DNA of 64,000 nt from Verrucomicrobiota bacterium (GCA_023432225.1 JAEYUW010000036.1:231717-295716); one strand, 5' to 3'. Positions 25,415 to 33,910 are shown, counted from the first letter of the stretch. Translations and numbers: made by a program. Notes: generated from the sequence alone by a model not told the origin.

Positions 25415-27295
25415 ATGAACCAGAACCGCTCCCGCTTGCTTACCCTCTGGCTTGCGCTCGCGCTGGCGATCTTGCCGGCGCTCCGTGCGCAGGAGGCTCC
25501 TCCGCCCGCACCCGCGCCGGAGAAACCTGCCACCGTCGAACCCGCGAAACCGGACGAGAAAGCCGTCGAGCCCACCGACGAGAAAGGCGAAAAGCCTTCC
25601 TCCGACGTCGCGCCCGCGGAAGAAGCCAAGAAAACCGAAGAGCCCGCGCCCGCCGCCGAAGAGGTCAAATCGACCGACGAGGCGCCGCTGCGCGAACTGA
25701 CGAAGCCGGCCGAATCGACCGACGAGAAACCGGTAAAGAAAAAGTCCACGCGTTCGCGTAACTCCGGCGGACGGCGTGGCAATGATGTCCCGATGGGCGA
25801 CCACACTGTGCCCGCGGGCCAGGATTGGCACGAAGTCGTCTCGATCATGGGCAATTCGACCGTCGAAGGTTCGGTTTCCCAAGGTGCTGTCTCGATCATG
25901 GGCACCACGACCGTGAATGGCTCCGCCCGCGAAGCCGTCGCCATCATGGGCGACGTTCGGGTGAACGGCGAAGTGCGCGATCAGGTCGTCGCCGTCATGG
26001 GCAACCTCGTCCTCGGCCCCCAGGCAAAGGTGAACAATGTGGTCGTCGTGATGGGGGAAGTGATCCGCGACGGCGACGCACAGGTGATGGGCGACGTCGT
26101 GAACGTCGGCAGCTTCGGCCCCTTCAAAGGTTACGGTTGGCTGCACGCGTGGATCACAAAATGCCTCATGTGGGCCCGTCCGCTCGGTTTCGGCGAAGGG
26201 CTCGGTTGGGCGTGGATCGTCGCCGGCTGCTTCCTCGCTTTCTATGCGTTGCTCGGTCTGTTGTTCCCGAAGGCCATCGACCGTTGCGCTGAGACTTTGG
26301 AGCAACGTCCCGGCGGCACATTGCTCGCCGCGCTGCTCACCATGCTGCTCAGCCCGATCCTGTTCGTGCTGCTGGCGATCACGGGCGTGGGCTTCCTCGT
26401 GATTCCGTTCTTGGGCATGGCGCTCTTCTTTGCCGGCCTCTTTGGCAAGGCGGCGGTGCTCGCCTGGCTTGGCCGGCGCATCACGAAGCTGTTCGGCGAC
26501 GGCGCGTATTCGCACGCGTTCGTCACCATTCTGATCGGCGGTGTCATCACGATGCTGCTCTACACGATCCCGGTCGGCGGCTTCATCATTCGTTCGATCT
26601 TCGGCTTCCTCGGCATGGGCGCGGTGATCTACACGCTGGCGCTTGCCATGAAGAGCAACCGTCCGGCCAAACCCGCGCCGGCTCCGGTCTCGCCGCTGCG
26701 CGTCGCTCCCGCCGTCGCCGCCGCAGCTTCGGCCGCGGCGTTCGTCGCGCCGGCTGCGCCGGTGCAGAGCGCAGGTTTTGGTGCGGGGAGTGTTCCGTCC
26801 GATATTCCGCCGCCGGCTGCGCCCGTCGCTGAGACTGTGCCGCCCGTTTACGGTGCGGCGCCCGCCGCCGCAGTCCCCGTGGCCGCAGTGCCTCCGCTCG
26901 CCGCGGCGACGTTGCCGCGTGCCGGTTTCTGGATCCGCGTGGCTGCCTCGCTGCTCGACTTCATCATGATCGCGGTGGCGCTCGGCGTGCTGAACTTCAT
27001 GAACGGCGGCCCGACTCCGCTCTTTGCGGTGCTCGCGACTTATTGCGCCGTGATGTGGAAGCTCAAGGGCACCACGATCGGCGGCGTCGTCTGCGGCCTG
27101 AAAGTGGTTCGCCTCGACGATCGCGAGATCGACTGGGGCGTCGCGGTGGTGCGCGCGCTGTCGGCCTTCCTCTCGTTCTTCTGCGCTGGCCTCGGCTTCA
27201 TCTGGGTCGCGTTCGACGACGAGAAGCAGAGCTGGCACGACAAAATCGCCGGCACGACGATCGTGCGCGTCCCGAAGGGCACGTCGTTGCTCTGA
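25415..27295 (+). CDS. Membrane protein with bactofilin-like repeats and C-terminal RDD domain
   Basis: With ATG 25415 the product is 626 residues. Signal peptide (to about residue 28), then about 100 residues of Pro/Glu/Lys-rich linker. Residues 130-230 contain five or six short beta repeats of the polymer-forming (bactofilin-like) type, each with an xIMGxxxVxG pattern (VSIMGTTTVNG, VAIMGDVRVNG, VAVMGNLVLG). Four or so membrane helices follow (250-430), then an Ala/Pro-rich linker, and a C-terminal RDD domain (RAGFWIRVAASLLDFIMIAV to DKIAGTTIVRV). RDD domains are membrane modules of largely unknown function, some linked to transport. It is the third gene after the sigma factor and may be its target or partner in an envelope response. 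Confidence 0.82.
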   Translation: MNQNRSRLLTLWLALALAILPALRAQEAPPPAPAPEKPATVEPAKPDEKAVEPTDEKGEKPSSDVAPAEEAKKTEEPAPAAEEVKSTDEAPLRELTKPAESTDEKPVKKKSTRSRNSGGRRGNDVPMGDHTVPAGQDWHEVVSIMGNSTVEGSVSQGAVSIMGTTTVNGSAREAVAIMGDVRVNGEVRDQVVAVMGNLVLGPQAKVNNVVVVMGEVIRDGDAQVMGDVVNVGSFGPFKGYGWLHAWITKCLMWARPLGFGEGLGWAWIVAGCFLAFYALLGLLFPKAIDRCAETLEQRPGGTLLAALLTMLLSPILFVLLAITGVGFLVIPFLGMALFFAGLFGKAAVLAWLGRRITKLFGDGAYSHAFVTILIGGVITMLLYTIPVGGFIIRSIFGFLGMGAVIYTLALAMKSNRPAKPAPAPVSPLRVAPAVAAAASAAAFVAPAAPVQSAGFGAGSVPSDIPPPAAPVAETVPPVYGAAPAAAVPVAAVPPLAAATLPRAGFWIRVAASLLDFIMIAVALGVLNFMNGGPTPLFAVLATYCAVMWKLKGTTIGGVVCGLKVVRLDDREIDWGVAVVRALSAFLSFFCAGLGFIWVAFDDEKQSWHDKIAGTTIVRVPKGTSLL

Positions 27296-27303
27296 AATGC
27301 GGA

Positions 27304-27402
27304 GAAACCACGAAACACACCAAATACACGAAAGTGAAAGCGCGGCAGTTTTTGAACCTCGGCATTCCTGCTTTTCCGTGTGGTTCGTGTCTTTCGTGGT
27401 TA
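27304..27402. repeat. Long imperfect inverted repeat (ACCACGAAACAC type)
   Basis: The left arm at 27304-27340 (starting GAAACCACGAAACACAC) pairs imperfectly with the right arm at 27371-27402 (ending TTTCGTGGTTA). It begins 9 bp after the stop codon of the RDD gene and ends 25 bp before the next start. Confidence 0.75.
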
Positions 27403-27426
27403 AAAACTGAAAACTGAACTTCCGCC

Positions 27427-27630
27427 ATGACCACGATCCTCACGTTCTTCGTTTGGTGCGTGCTGTTTGTTCTCTGCTGGCCGCTGGCGCTGCTCGCGCT
27501 CGTGCTTGCGCCGATCGTCTGGCTGATCGCGCTGCCGTTCCGGCTCGCAGGTGCGGCGATCGGCGGCGTGTTGGCGTTGGTGAAGGCGCTGTTTTTCCTG
27601 CCGGCGCGGCTGCTCGGGGCGCGGTCGTGA
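27427..27630 (+). CDS. Small membrane protein
   Basis: The 67-residue product is almost entirely hydrophobic, with two likely helices (FFVWCVLFVLCWPLALLALVL and PFRLAGAAIGGVLALVKALF) and a basic C-terminus (ARLLGARS). I do not recognise a family. It follows the bactofilin/RDD gene on the same strand, separated by an inverted repeat of about 100 bp, so co-transcription is plausible but not certain. ATG 27427 is preceded by ACTTCCGCC, without a clear ribosome binding site. Confidence 0.6.
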   Translation: MTTILTFFVWCVLFVLCWPLALLALVLAPIVWLIALPFRLAGAAIGGVLALVKALFFLPARLLGARS

Positions 27631-27635
27631 GCCAA

Positions 27636-27729
27636 GTAGGGCCGGTTTTTAACCGGCCCAGTTGGACGTCGCTCGCGAATGTGATTGGCGAGCGAGGATC
27701 GATTTGGGCCGGTTGAAAACCGGCCCTAC
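27636..27729. repeat. GGCCGG palindromic element, copy 1
   Basis: Two hairpin arms, GTAGGGCCGG(T5)AACCGGCCC and TGGGCCGGTTGAAAACCGGCC, flank about 45 bp that itself contains a weak palindrome (CGCTCGC/GCGAGCG). It begins 5 bp after the preceding stop codon. Confidence 0.8.
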
Positions 27730-27818
27730 CCCAAGCCACGGCGCTTTGTTGCCGTGACTCGAAACGGAAGATTTCTGGGCTGACAGCGGCGCGCCGACCG
27801 CTGATAGCTAGGCGCCTC

Positions 27819-28304
27819 ATGGCAAAACCACTCGTCGGCATCATCATGGGCAGCTCCTCCGATTGGGAGACGATGCAGCACGCCGCCGCGCAACTCGAGG
27901 CGCTCGGCGTCCCGTTCGAGAAGCGCGTCGTCAGCGCGCACCGCACGCCGAAGCTCATGGTCAGCTACGCCGAGTCGGCCGAGCGGCGCGGGCTCAAGCT
28001 CATCATCGCCGGCGCGGGCGGCGCGGCGCATTTGCCAGGCATGACCGCCTCGCTCACGACGCTGCCGGTGCTCGGCGTGCCGGTGGAGTCGAAGGCGCTG
28101 AAGGGCCTCGATTCGCTGCTTTCCATTGCGCAGATGCCCGGCGGCGTCCCGGTGGCGACCTTCGCGATCGGCAAGCCCGGCGCGATCAACGCCGCGCTCT
28201 TCGCCGCCTCGCTGCTCGCGCAGTCCGACGCGAAGACGAAGCGTGCGTGGAATGATTTTCGCACGGCGCAGACGAAGAAGGTGCTGAAAACGAAACTGCC
28301 CTGA
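27819..28304 (+). CDS. purE: N5-carboxyaminoimidazole ribonucleotide mutase
   Basis: The 161-residue protein has the full length of class I PurE, which moves the carboxylate of N5-CAIR to give CAIR in purine synthesis. GIIMGSSSDWETM is the N-terminal phosphate-binding signature, SAHRTP contains the conserved active-site His, and GAGGAAHLPGMTAS holds the second conserved His. Class I PurE works on the product of PurK, which is the next gene, so the two form a purE-purK unit separated by 74 bp that contains an inverted repeat. Confidence 0.97.
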   Translation: MAKPLVGIIMGSSSDWETMQHAAAQLEALGVPFEKRVVSAHRTPKLMVSYAESAERRGLKLIIAGAGGAAHLPGMTASLTTLPVLGVPVESKALKGLDSLLSIAQMPGGVPVATFAIGKPGAINAALFAASLLAQSDAKTKRAWNDFRTAQTKKVLKTKLP

Positions 28305-28310
28305 ATTCTT

Positions 28311-28380
28311 ACAGGAGGAAACAGAGGGAACGGAGGAACGCTCCGCTCGAACTCTCTCTGTTTCCTCCGTTTCCTCCTGT
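28311..28380. repeat. Inverted repeat (ACAGGAGGAAACAGAGG type) reaching the purK start
   Basis: The left arm at 28311-28339 (ACAGGAGGAAACAGAG) pairs with the right arm at 28355-28380 (ending TTTCCTCCTGT). The last two bases are the first two of the purK GTG codon. The left arm contains AGGAGG; the right arm contains CCTCC. Confidence 0.8.
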
Positions 28381-29539
28381 GAAAACTCTTCTTCCTGGTT
28401 CCACGATCGGCGTGCTCGGCGGCGGGCAGCTTGGCCGCATGCTGGCGCACGCCGCGACGCGGCTTGGTTACCGCATTCACGTGTTTGAGCCGCAGGCGAA
28501 TTGTCCGGCGGGCGCGGTCGCGCATAGAGAAGTCAACGCGCCCTACGAGGACCTCGAGACGCTGGCGGCGTTCGCGCGCGAGTGCGACGTCGTCACCTAC
28601 GAATTCGAAAACGTTCCGTCGGCGCCGTTGAAGCACATCGAGTCGCTCACGCAGCTGCGGCCGCATTGGAGCGTGCTCGAGACGACGCAGAATCGCTCGC
28701 GCGAGAAGCGCTGGTTGCGCGACAGCGGTTTTCCGCACGCGCGTTTCGCCGAAGTTGCCGCGGACGGCGATCTCGCCGCGGGCATTCGCGAAGTCGGCGT
28801 GCCGTGCGTGGTGAAGACCGCGGACTTCGGCTACGACGGCAAAGGGCAACTCAAGGTGATGAGCGAGGCGGATGTGCCGGCGGCGCTGAAGAAGTTTTCC
28901 GGCCACGCGGTCGTCATCGAGCAGTTCGTCGATTTCGCGTGTGAAGTGTCGGCGGTCGCGGCGCGCTCGGCGAGCGCGGCGGTGCGAGTGTTTCCCATTT
29001 CGGAGAACATTCACACGAATCACATTCTCGATTTCTCGATCGTGCCGGCGCGCGTGCCGGCCGAAGTGCTGGCGAAGGCCGAAAAGCTCGCCCGGCTGGT
29101 CGCGGAGAAGATCGACCTCGTCGGCGTGCTCGGCGTGGAATTCTTCGTCACGAAGTCTGGCGACGTGCTCATCAACGAACTCGCGCCGCGCACGCACAAC
29201 AGCGGCCACTACACGATCGACGCGTGCATGACGTCGCAGTTCGAGCAGCAAGTGCGCGCGATCTGCGGCCTGCCGCTCGGCGCCGTGACGCTGCTTTCGC
29301 CGGTCGTGATGGTGAACATCCTCGGCGATGCGTGGAAGTGGGACGCAAGCGGCAAGTGCGTGGGCGAACCGAACTGGGACGCGCTGCTCGCGCAGCCGAA
29401 CGTGCGCTTACATCTCTACGGCAAGGAAGAGCCGCGCGTGGGACGCAAGATGGGGCACTTCACCGTCGTCGCGCGCGATGCCGAAATGGCGTTCGAGCTG
29501 GCGCAGAAATATAAAGCGCGGCTGGCGAGCCGGGAGTAG
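28379..29539 (+). CDS. purK: 5-(carboxyamino)imidazole ribonucleotide synthase
   Basis: The 386-residue ATP-grasp enzyme makes N5-CAIR from AIR, ATP and bicarbonate. TIGVLGGGQLGRMLAHAATR is the N-terminal signature; CVVKTADFGYDGKGQ is the ATP-grasp glycine loop region; EFFVTKSGDVLINELAPRTHNSGHYT holds the metal-binding Glu/Asn residues. GTG 28379 is the only start that keeps the nucleotide-binding N-terminus intact. It is preceded by a pyrimidine run (CCTCCGTTTCCTCCT), the reverse of a ribosome binding site, from the right arm of the inverted repeat. The TAG stop lies within another repeat element. Confidence 0.96.
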   Translation: MKTLLPGSTIGVLGGGQLGRMLAHAATRLGYRIHVFEPQANCPAGAVAHREVNAPYEDLETLAAFARECDVVTYEFENVPSAPLKHIESLTQLRPHWSVLETTQNRSREKRWLRDSGFPHARFAEVAADGDLAAGIREVGVPCVVKTADFGYDGKGQLKVMSEADVPAALKKFSGHAVVIEQFVDFACEVSAVAARSASAAVRVFPISENIHTNHILDFSIVPARVPAEVLAKAEKLARLVAEKIDLVGVLGVEFFVTKSGDVLINELAPRTHNSGHYTIDACMTSQFEQQVRAICGLPLGAVTLLSPVVMVNILGDAWKWDASGKCVGEPNWDALLAQPNVRLHLYGKEEPRVGRKMGHFTVVARDAEMAFELAQKYKARLASRE

Positions 29540-29645
29540 CGCCGGTCTTTGACCGGCGTCGGCGACACACGTTGCGGAGAAATTGTGCGATGTCGTGGGA
29601 GCGACCGTTGCGGACGTATTTGGGCCGGTCAAAGACCGGCCCTAC
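29536..29645. repeat. GGCCGG palindromic element, copy 2, containing the purK stop codon
   Basis: Left arm GTAGCGCCGGTCTTTGACC and right arm GGTCAAAGACCGGCCCTAC form the ends; about 60 bp lie between. The TAG at 29537-29539 that ends purK is part of the left arm. Confidence 0.8.
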
Positions 29646-29664
29646 GACCCGCTTCGCCGCACGA

Positions 29665-30975
29665 TCACGCCGCCGGCATGATCATGCCGCGACATTCGCC
29701 GAGGCCGATGCGGCGCGCACCGGGGCGCTCGGCGTAGCCGCGCAGGATGACCTCATCGCCATCGGCGAGGAATTTGCGCTCCTCGCCGTTGGGCAGGCGG
29801 AGCGGATCGGTGCCTCGCCAAGTGTATTCGAGCAGGCAGCCGCGCGCGTCGCGCGTTGGGCCGGAGACGGTGCCGCTGCCGAGAAGATCGCCGGGAGAGA
29901 GGTTGCAGCCGTTGCTGGCGTGGTGGGCGAGCATTTGGCCGAGCGTCCAATACATGTCCGTGAATTTGCCGCGCGATATCCGGTGGGGCGTTTCGCCGGC
30001 GAGGCGCATCTTCGCGGTGAGCAGCCAAACTTCGAGCGTGAGGTCGATGCCACCGTGCATGGCATCGTGGTGATCGACCAGATAGGGGAGCGGCGCCGGA
30101 TCGCTCGCAGGTCGCGCCATCGCGGGAACGCGAAACGGCGCGAGAGCTTCGAAGGTGACGACCCACGGCGAGAGGGTGCTGGCGAAATTTTTCGCGAGAA
30201 ACGGGCCGAGCGGCTGGTATTCCCACGTCTGAATATCGCGTGCGGACCAATCGTTGAGCAGCACGAGGCCGAAGAGATGTTGCGGGGCGGCGGAGAGCGG
30301 GATGCGTTCGCCGAGCGCGTTGCCGGGGCCGACGAAAACGCCGAGTTCGAGTTCGTAATCGAGATTTTTGCAGGGGCCGAAGACCGGCGCCGGCGCGTCG
30401 GCAGGTTTCAGTTGGCCATGTGGGCGGCGGATCGCGGTGCCGCTGGCGACGATGGAGGAACCGCGGCCATGGTAGCCGATGGGCACCCATTTGTAGTTTG
30501 GCAGGAGCGGATTGTCGGGACGGAGCATCGAGCCGACGTTCGTTGCGTGATGGATCGACGCGTAGAAATCCGTGTAGTCGCCGATTTGCGCGGGCAGCAG
30601 GAGCGTCGCACTGCGCATCGGGACAAGACAGTTCTCGACTCGCAGGCGGTGGACAATTTCGGGGGAATCGCCGCCGAGTAGTTCACTTAGGCGCGCGCGC
30701 AGGCCGGACCAGGCGGCGCTGCCGGTCGCCATGAGAGCGTTGAGCGTGGGTTGTTGGCAGGCGGCGGTGACGTTTTCGGGAAGCAGGCTGGCGGTGGCGG
30801 CCGCATGCAGATCGAGGATGCGATCGCCGATCGCGACACCGATGCGACGCGTGGGGTTGCCGCTGGTGCGGAAGACGCCGTAGGGCAGATTCTGCAGCGG
30901 GAAGTCTGCGTCAGGGAGATTGGCCGAGTCCACCCAGCTGCGCCGGGCGGGGTCATGGGTGAAGTTCAGGCTCAT
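29665..30975 (-). CDS. Fumarylacetoacetase
   Basis: The 436-residue protein is full length for fumarylacetoacetate hydrolase, which splits fumarylacetoacetate to fumarate and acetoacetate in the last step of tyrosine breakdown. It has the N-terminal SH3-like domain (PLQNLPYGVFRTSG, IGDRILDLH) and the catalytic beta-barrel domain with DYTDFYASIHHATNVGSMLRP (metal Asp and catalytic His), KNLDYELELGVFVG (metal Glu residues), LLNDWSARDIQTWEYQPLGP and STLSPWVVT. ATG 30975 overlaps the stop of the upstream gene (ATGA). No other tyrosine-pathway gene is in the window. The open frame extends further upstream to 31095 without coding character. Confidence 0.95.
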   Translation of the reverse strand: MSLNFTHDPARRSWVDSANLPDADFPLQNLPYGVFRTSGNPTRRIGVAIGDRILDLHAAATASLLPENVTAACQQPTLNALMATGSAAWSGLRARLSELLGGDSPEIVHRLRVENCLVPMRSATLLLPAQIGDYTDFYASIHHATNVGSMLRPDNPLLPNYKWVPIGYHGRGSSIVASGTAIRRPHGQLKPADAPAPVFGPCKNLDYELELGVFVGPGNALGERIPLSAAPQHLFGLVLLNDWSARDIQTWEYQPLGPFLAKNFASTLSPWVVTFEALAPFRVPAMARPASDPAPLPYLVDHHDAMHGGIDLTLEVWLLTAKMRLAGETPHRISRGKFTDMYWTLGQMLAHHASNGCNLSPGDLLGSGTVSGPTRDARGCLLEYTWRGTDPLRLPNGEERKFLADGDEVILRGYAERPGARRIGLGECRGMIMPAA

Positions 30976-31853
30976 ATCCAGCGAAGTTCCTGCAGGCCCT
31001 CGATTGGTTCGGTGAAAGAGCACGAGCCGAACGAAAGGCAGACCGTGCGGCGCACGGTCGCGAGTTGCGCGGCGGTGAAACGATGATTTCTCCACGCGAG
31101 CGCGTCCGGTGTGGCGGTGAAATGCGTGGAGTCGGAGTCGTCGAGCAGCGCAATCGCCTCGGCATCGGTGCCGCCGACATGGATGAGCGCGGCGGCGAGA
31201 AGGAGGTTGAGAAAACCGAACATGCGCGTGCGAGGGCTGCCGGCCTCGTAGGTGAGGCGATACTCACCGCGCAGCGGATGATGGAGTCCGGCGGTGGCTT
31301 TCATCGGGACGCTGAGGCGATGGCATTCGCGGAGGAAGCGTGCAATCTCGGCCGGGGTGGGGAACGCGTCCGCGGTCACGCCGCCCGTGCGGAGTTTGGC
31401 CCCACGGCCGGCGGCGCGAATACGCTCGAGGAGCGCAGGCAAATCAAGCGTGGCGGGCGGCAACTCGACCCAGACCTCGATCTCGTTCGTGAATGAGGCG
31501 GTGAGCCACGTCACATCGCTGGAACTCGTCGCCTTAGTTTCGACGGAGACAATTCGAGCATTGGCCTGGCGGGCATTGAAGGCAGCGATCGTGCCGGCAT
31601 CGGCGGCCGGATTTCCGCCCGCGAGCACGCTGAGGTGCCACCCAACCTGCTGCTCGGCTGGCAGCGCATGGAGCGCCGTTTCAAATTCGTTGAGACGCGC
31701 CAGCGGGACCACGAAGCGCCCAAGCAGCGGGCGGTGTGGGCTGGCGAGGTAGGCCGCGTAGTTGCGCACCGCGTCGCGCATGCCGAGCTGCGCCGGAGGG
31801 AAAAGTCCGGCGTAGTCGATCAGCGAGCCGAGGAGCGAGGAGGCCGCGGACAT
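30972..31853 (-). CDS. Conserved-looking protein of unknown function coupled to fumarylacetoacetase
   Basis: I do not recognise this 293-residue protein. It has no signal peptide or membrane helix and looks like a soluble alpha/beta protein. Blocks that look functional are FVVPLARLNEFE, VSVETKATSS, GAKLRTGGVTADAFPTPAEIARFL, and MKATAGLHHPLRGEY, where Lys and two His residues could be part of an active site. The alternation of short strands and helices would fit a TIM barrel, but this is a guess. Its TGA overlaps the ATG of the fumarylacetoacetase gene, so the two are translated together; a role in aromatic amino-acid breakdown is the best contextual guess. Confidence 0.7.
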   Translation of the reverse strand: MSAASSLLGSLIDYAGLFPPAQLGMRDAVRNYAAYLASPHRPLLGRFVVPLARLNEFETALHALPAEQQVGWHLSVLAGGNPAADAGTIAAFNARQANARIVSVETKATSSSDVTWLTASFTNEIEVWVELPPATLDLPALLERIRAAGRGAKLRTGGVTADAFPTPAEIARFLRECHRLSVPMKATAGLHHPLRGEYRLTYEAGSPRTRMFGFLNLLLAAALIHVGGTDAEAIALLDDSDSTHFTATPDALAWRNHRFTAAQLATVRRTVCLSFGSCSFTEPIEGLQELRWI

Positions 31854-31915
31854 GCGCTCGCGACGGTTGGGCGGGCGAGGGTGTGAGTCAACCGGTGAGC
31901 CGTAGGGTGTTGGGC

Positions 31916-33910
31916 TTAGGGTTTTTCCTTCGCGGGCATCTCGATGACCTGGAGTTCGCCGGGCTTGGCAGAGGCGGTGGCTTCCCCGATGAGGTAGCGG
32001 GAGAGGAAGGATTCGAGCCGTTGGTAGAACTGAATGCGGGCTTTCTCGTTTCGGAAGCCGTGGCCTTCTTCTTTCTCGATGATGATTTCGTAGGTCTTGC
32101 CGTATTGCTTGAGCTTCGGCTCCAAGCGGTCCCAGTGGGCAATCTCGACGCGCGGATCGTTGAAGCCGTAGGCGTGGAGGGTGGGAATCTTGATGCGGTC
32201 GACGAAGTTCAGGGGAGAGCGATCGAACTTATATTGTTTATCGTCGCCGACCCAGTCGCGATAGAACTGGTCGTCGCTGCGCCCGAAACGGCCGCGGCCC
32301 CAGCTGGTGATGAGGTTGAGGTCGGAGACGCCGACGTAGTTCACCGCGCACTTGTAGAGATCGGGCGTGAAGACGGCGCCGGCGAGCGCGGCGTAGCCGC
32401 CGTAGCTGCCGCCGTAGATCGCGATGCGCTGCGGGTCGGCGAACTTTTGCTCGATGGCCCACTTCACGCCGTCAGTGAGGTCGTCCTGCATTTTGCCGCC
32501 CCACTCGCGTTTTCCGGCCTCTTGGAATTTGTAGCCGTAGCCGCCGGAGCCGCGGTAGTTGAGCTGGAGAACGGAGTAGCCGCGGTTGGCGAGGAACTGA
32601 GCCTCGGCGTTGAAGCCCCAGCTGTCGCGCACACCGAAGGGGCCACCGTGGGGATTGATGATGAGGGGCGCGGGCTGGCCGTTCGAGCCGGCGGCGCGGG
32701 TGAGGTAGCCATGGATGACGAGGCCGTCGCGCGCGGTGAACTGAATCGGCTCCATCGGCTGCAGCTGCGCGGGGTTGAGGAAGCGGTTGATTTTGCCGAG
32801 GGCCATCAGGCGCGGCGCGCGCAGGTCGAGCACGTAGTAGGTGCCGGGATCACGATCGCTCGCGGCATGAACGATCATCACCTGCTCGTCGGCGCTGGTG
32901 CTGATGACAGTGTTCTCGGTGCCGGGAAGCGTCGCGTCGATCTTGGCCTGGAGTTGCGCGCGGGCGGGAGCGAACCAGTGGTAATGGGTTTTGTCGGTCT
33001 CGTAGCGGACGCCGTAGAGCTTCGTGCGATCGTAGGAAGTCACGATGCCGTCGATGTCGCCGGCCGGATGATGAAAGAGCGGGTCGCTGACTTGCAGCGT
33101 GCGACAGTTCAGCGAACGCAGCTCCAGCGTGTCGGTGTGCTCCCGCGAAAGGAAATAGAGGGTCTCGTTGTCGGCGGCGAATTCGAGGAAGTTCCAGCGC
33201 GGCTCATGGGCCGGAAATTCGGCGACCTTGCTCCAGCCGCTGTTGGCCTCGCGGCGCACTTCGAAGATCGCCTTGTCGCCCTCGAGTCGGCTGCGCGCGC
33301 GGATGACGCCGGCGCAATCGACCACAAAGCCGCCTTGATCGCTTTTTTGCAGGGTGATCGGGACCGGACGGCGCTCGCCGGTGCGGATGTCCATGCGGTA
33401 GACATCGACGTTCCAGCTCCCCACTTCGCGCGGGCCAAAGACCATGATGTAGTTCGGTTCGAACTCGAGCCAGTCGATCAACTGGGCGAAGTTGGCGCGG
33501 TCAGCGTAACGGTCGCGGAGTGATTCGGCGAGAGGCACGACGCGACGTTTGCTGAGCGAGATGGAGCGGTAGGCAGGCCACTCGTTACCGCCGACGTCGC
33601 CGGCATAGACTATGTAGTCCGAGCCTTTCCAGGCGAAGTATTCGATATTCTCGTCCTTGGCGGCGACGAGCGGCTCGATCTTGCCGGTATCAAGATGCAT
33701 CAGCGCGATGCCGACTTTGCCGGTGCCGAGCGTGGTGAGGAAGGCGAGGTTCTTGCCGTCCGGTGAGAGCTGCACCGAGCGCAGATCGGGTTCGGCGAAG
33801 AATTGTTCGGCGGAGATGACGGGTGGCCGTTCGGCACCGGCGGATGTCAGGAACGATACGACACCGCAGGCAGCGGCGACGAGCAGGCGAGGGGCGCGCA
33901 GCAGGTTCAT
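31916..33910 (-). CDS. S9 family (prolyl oligopeptidase-type) exported peptidase
   Basis: With ATG 33910 the product is 664 residues. It has a signal peptide (MNLLRAPRLLVAAACGVVSF to SAGA), a seven-bladed beta-propeller-like region (residues 30-400; SVQLSPDGKNLAFL, ENIEYFAWKGSDYIVYAGDV), and a C-terminal alpha/beta hydrolase domain. The catalytic triad is visible: Ser502 in GGSYGGYAAL, Asp585 in NDPRVE and His617 in EGHGF. The enzyme should cleave short peptides in the periplasm, likely serving the neighbouring TonB receptors, from which it is divergently transcribed. It is about 45 percent identical by eye in the catalytic part to the S9 protein at 40051, and both end in a GEL(Q/R)V(I/M)EMPAK tail. 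The start beyond 33910 is non-coding. Confidence 0.92.
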   Translation of the reverse strand: MNLLRAPRLLVAAACGVVSFLTSAGAERPPVISAEQFFAEPDLRSVQLSPDGKNLAFLTTLGTGKVGIALMHLDTGKIEPLVAAKDENIEYFAWKGSDYIVYAGDVGGNEWPAYRSISLSKRRVVPLAESLRDRYADRANFAQLIDWLEFEPNYIMVFGPREVGSWNVDVYRMDIRTGERRPVPITLQKSDQGGFVVDCAGVIRARSRLEGDKAIFEVRREANSGWSKVAEFPAHEPRWNFLEFAADNETLYFLSREHTDTLELRSLNCRTLQVSDPLFHHPAGDIDGIVTSYDRTKLYGVRYETDKTHYHWFAPARAQLQAKIDATLPGTENTVISTSADEQVMIVHAASDRDPGTYYVLDLRAPRLMALGKINRFLNPAQLQPMEPIQFTARDGLVIHGYLTRAAGSNGQPAPLIINPHGGPFGVRDSWGFNAEAQFLANRGYSVLQLNYRGSGGYGYKFQEAGKREWGGKMQDDLTDGVKWAIEQKFADPQRIAIYGGSYGGYAALAGAVFTPDLYKCAVNYVGVSDLNLITSWGRGRFGRSDDQFYRDWVGDDKQYKFDRSPLNFVDRIKIPTLHAYGFNDPRVEIAHWDRLEPKLKQYGKTYEIIIEKEEGHGFRNEKARIQFYQRLESFLSRYLIGEATASAKPGELQVIEMPAKEKP

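Noticed and set aside
24010..25947. Minus-strand open frame across the sigma and anti-sigma genes
   Set aside because: Covers parts of three sense genes and has no recognisable domain.
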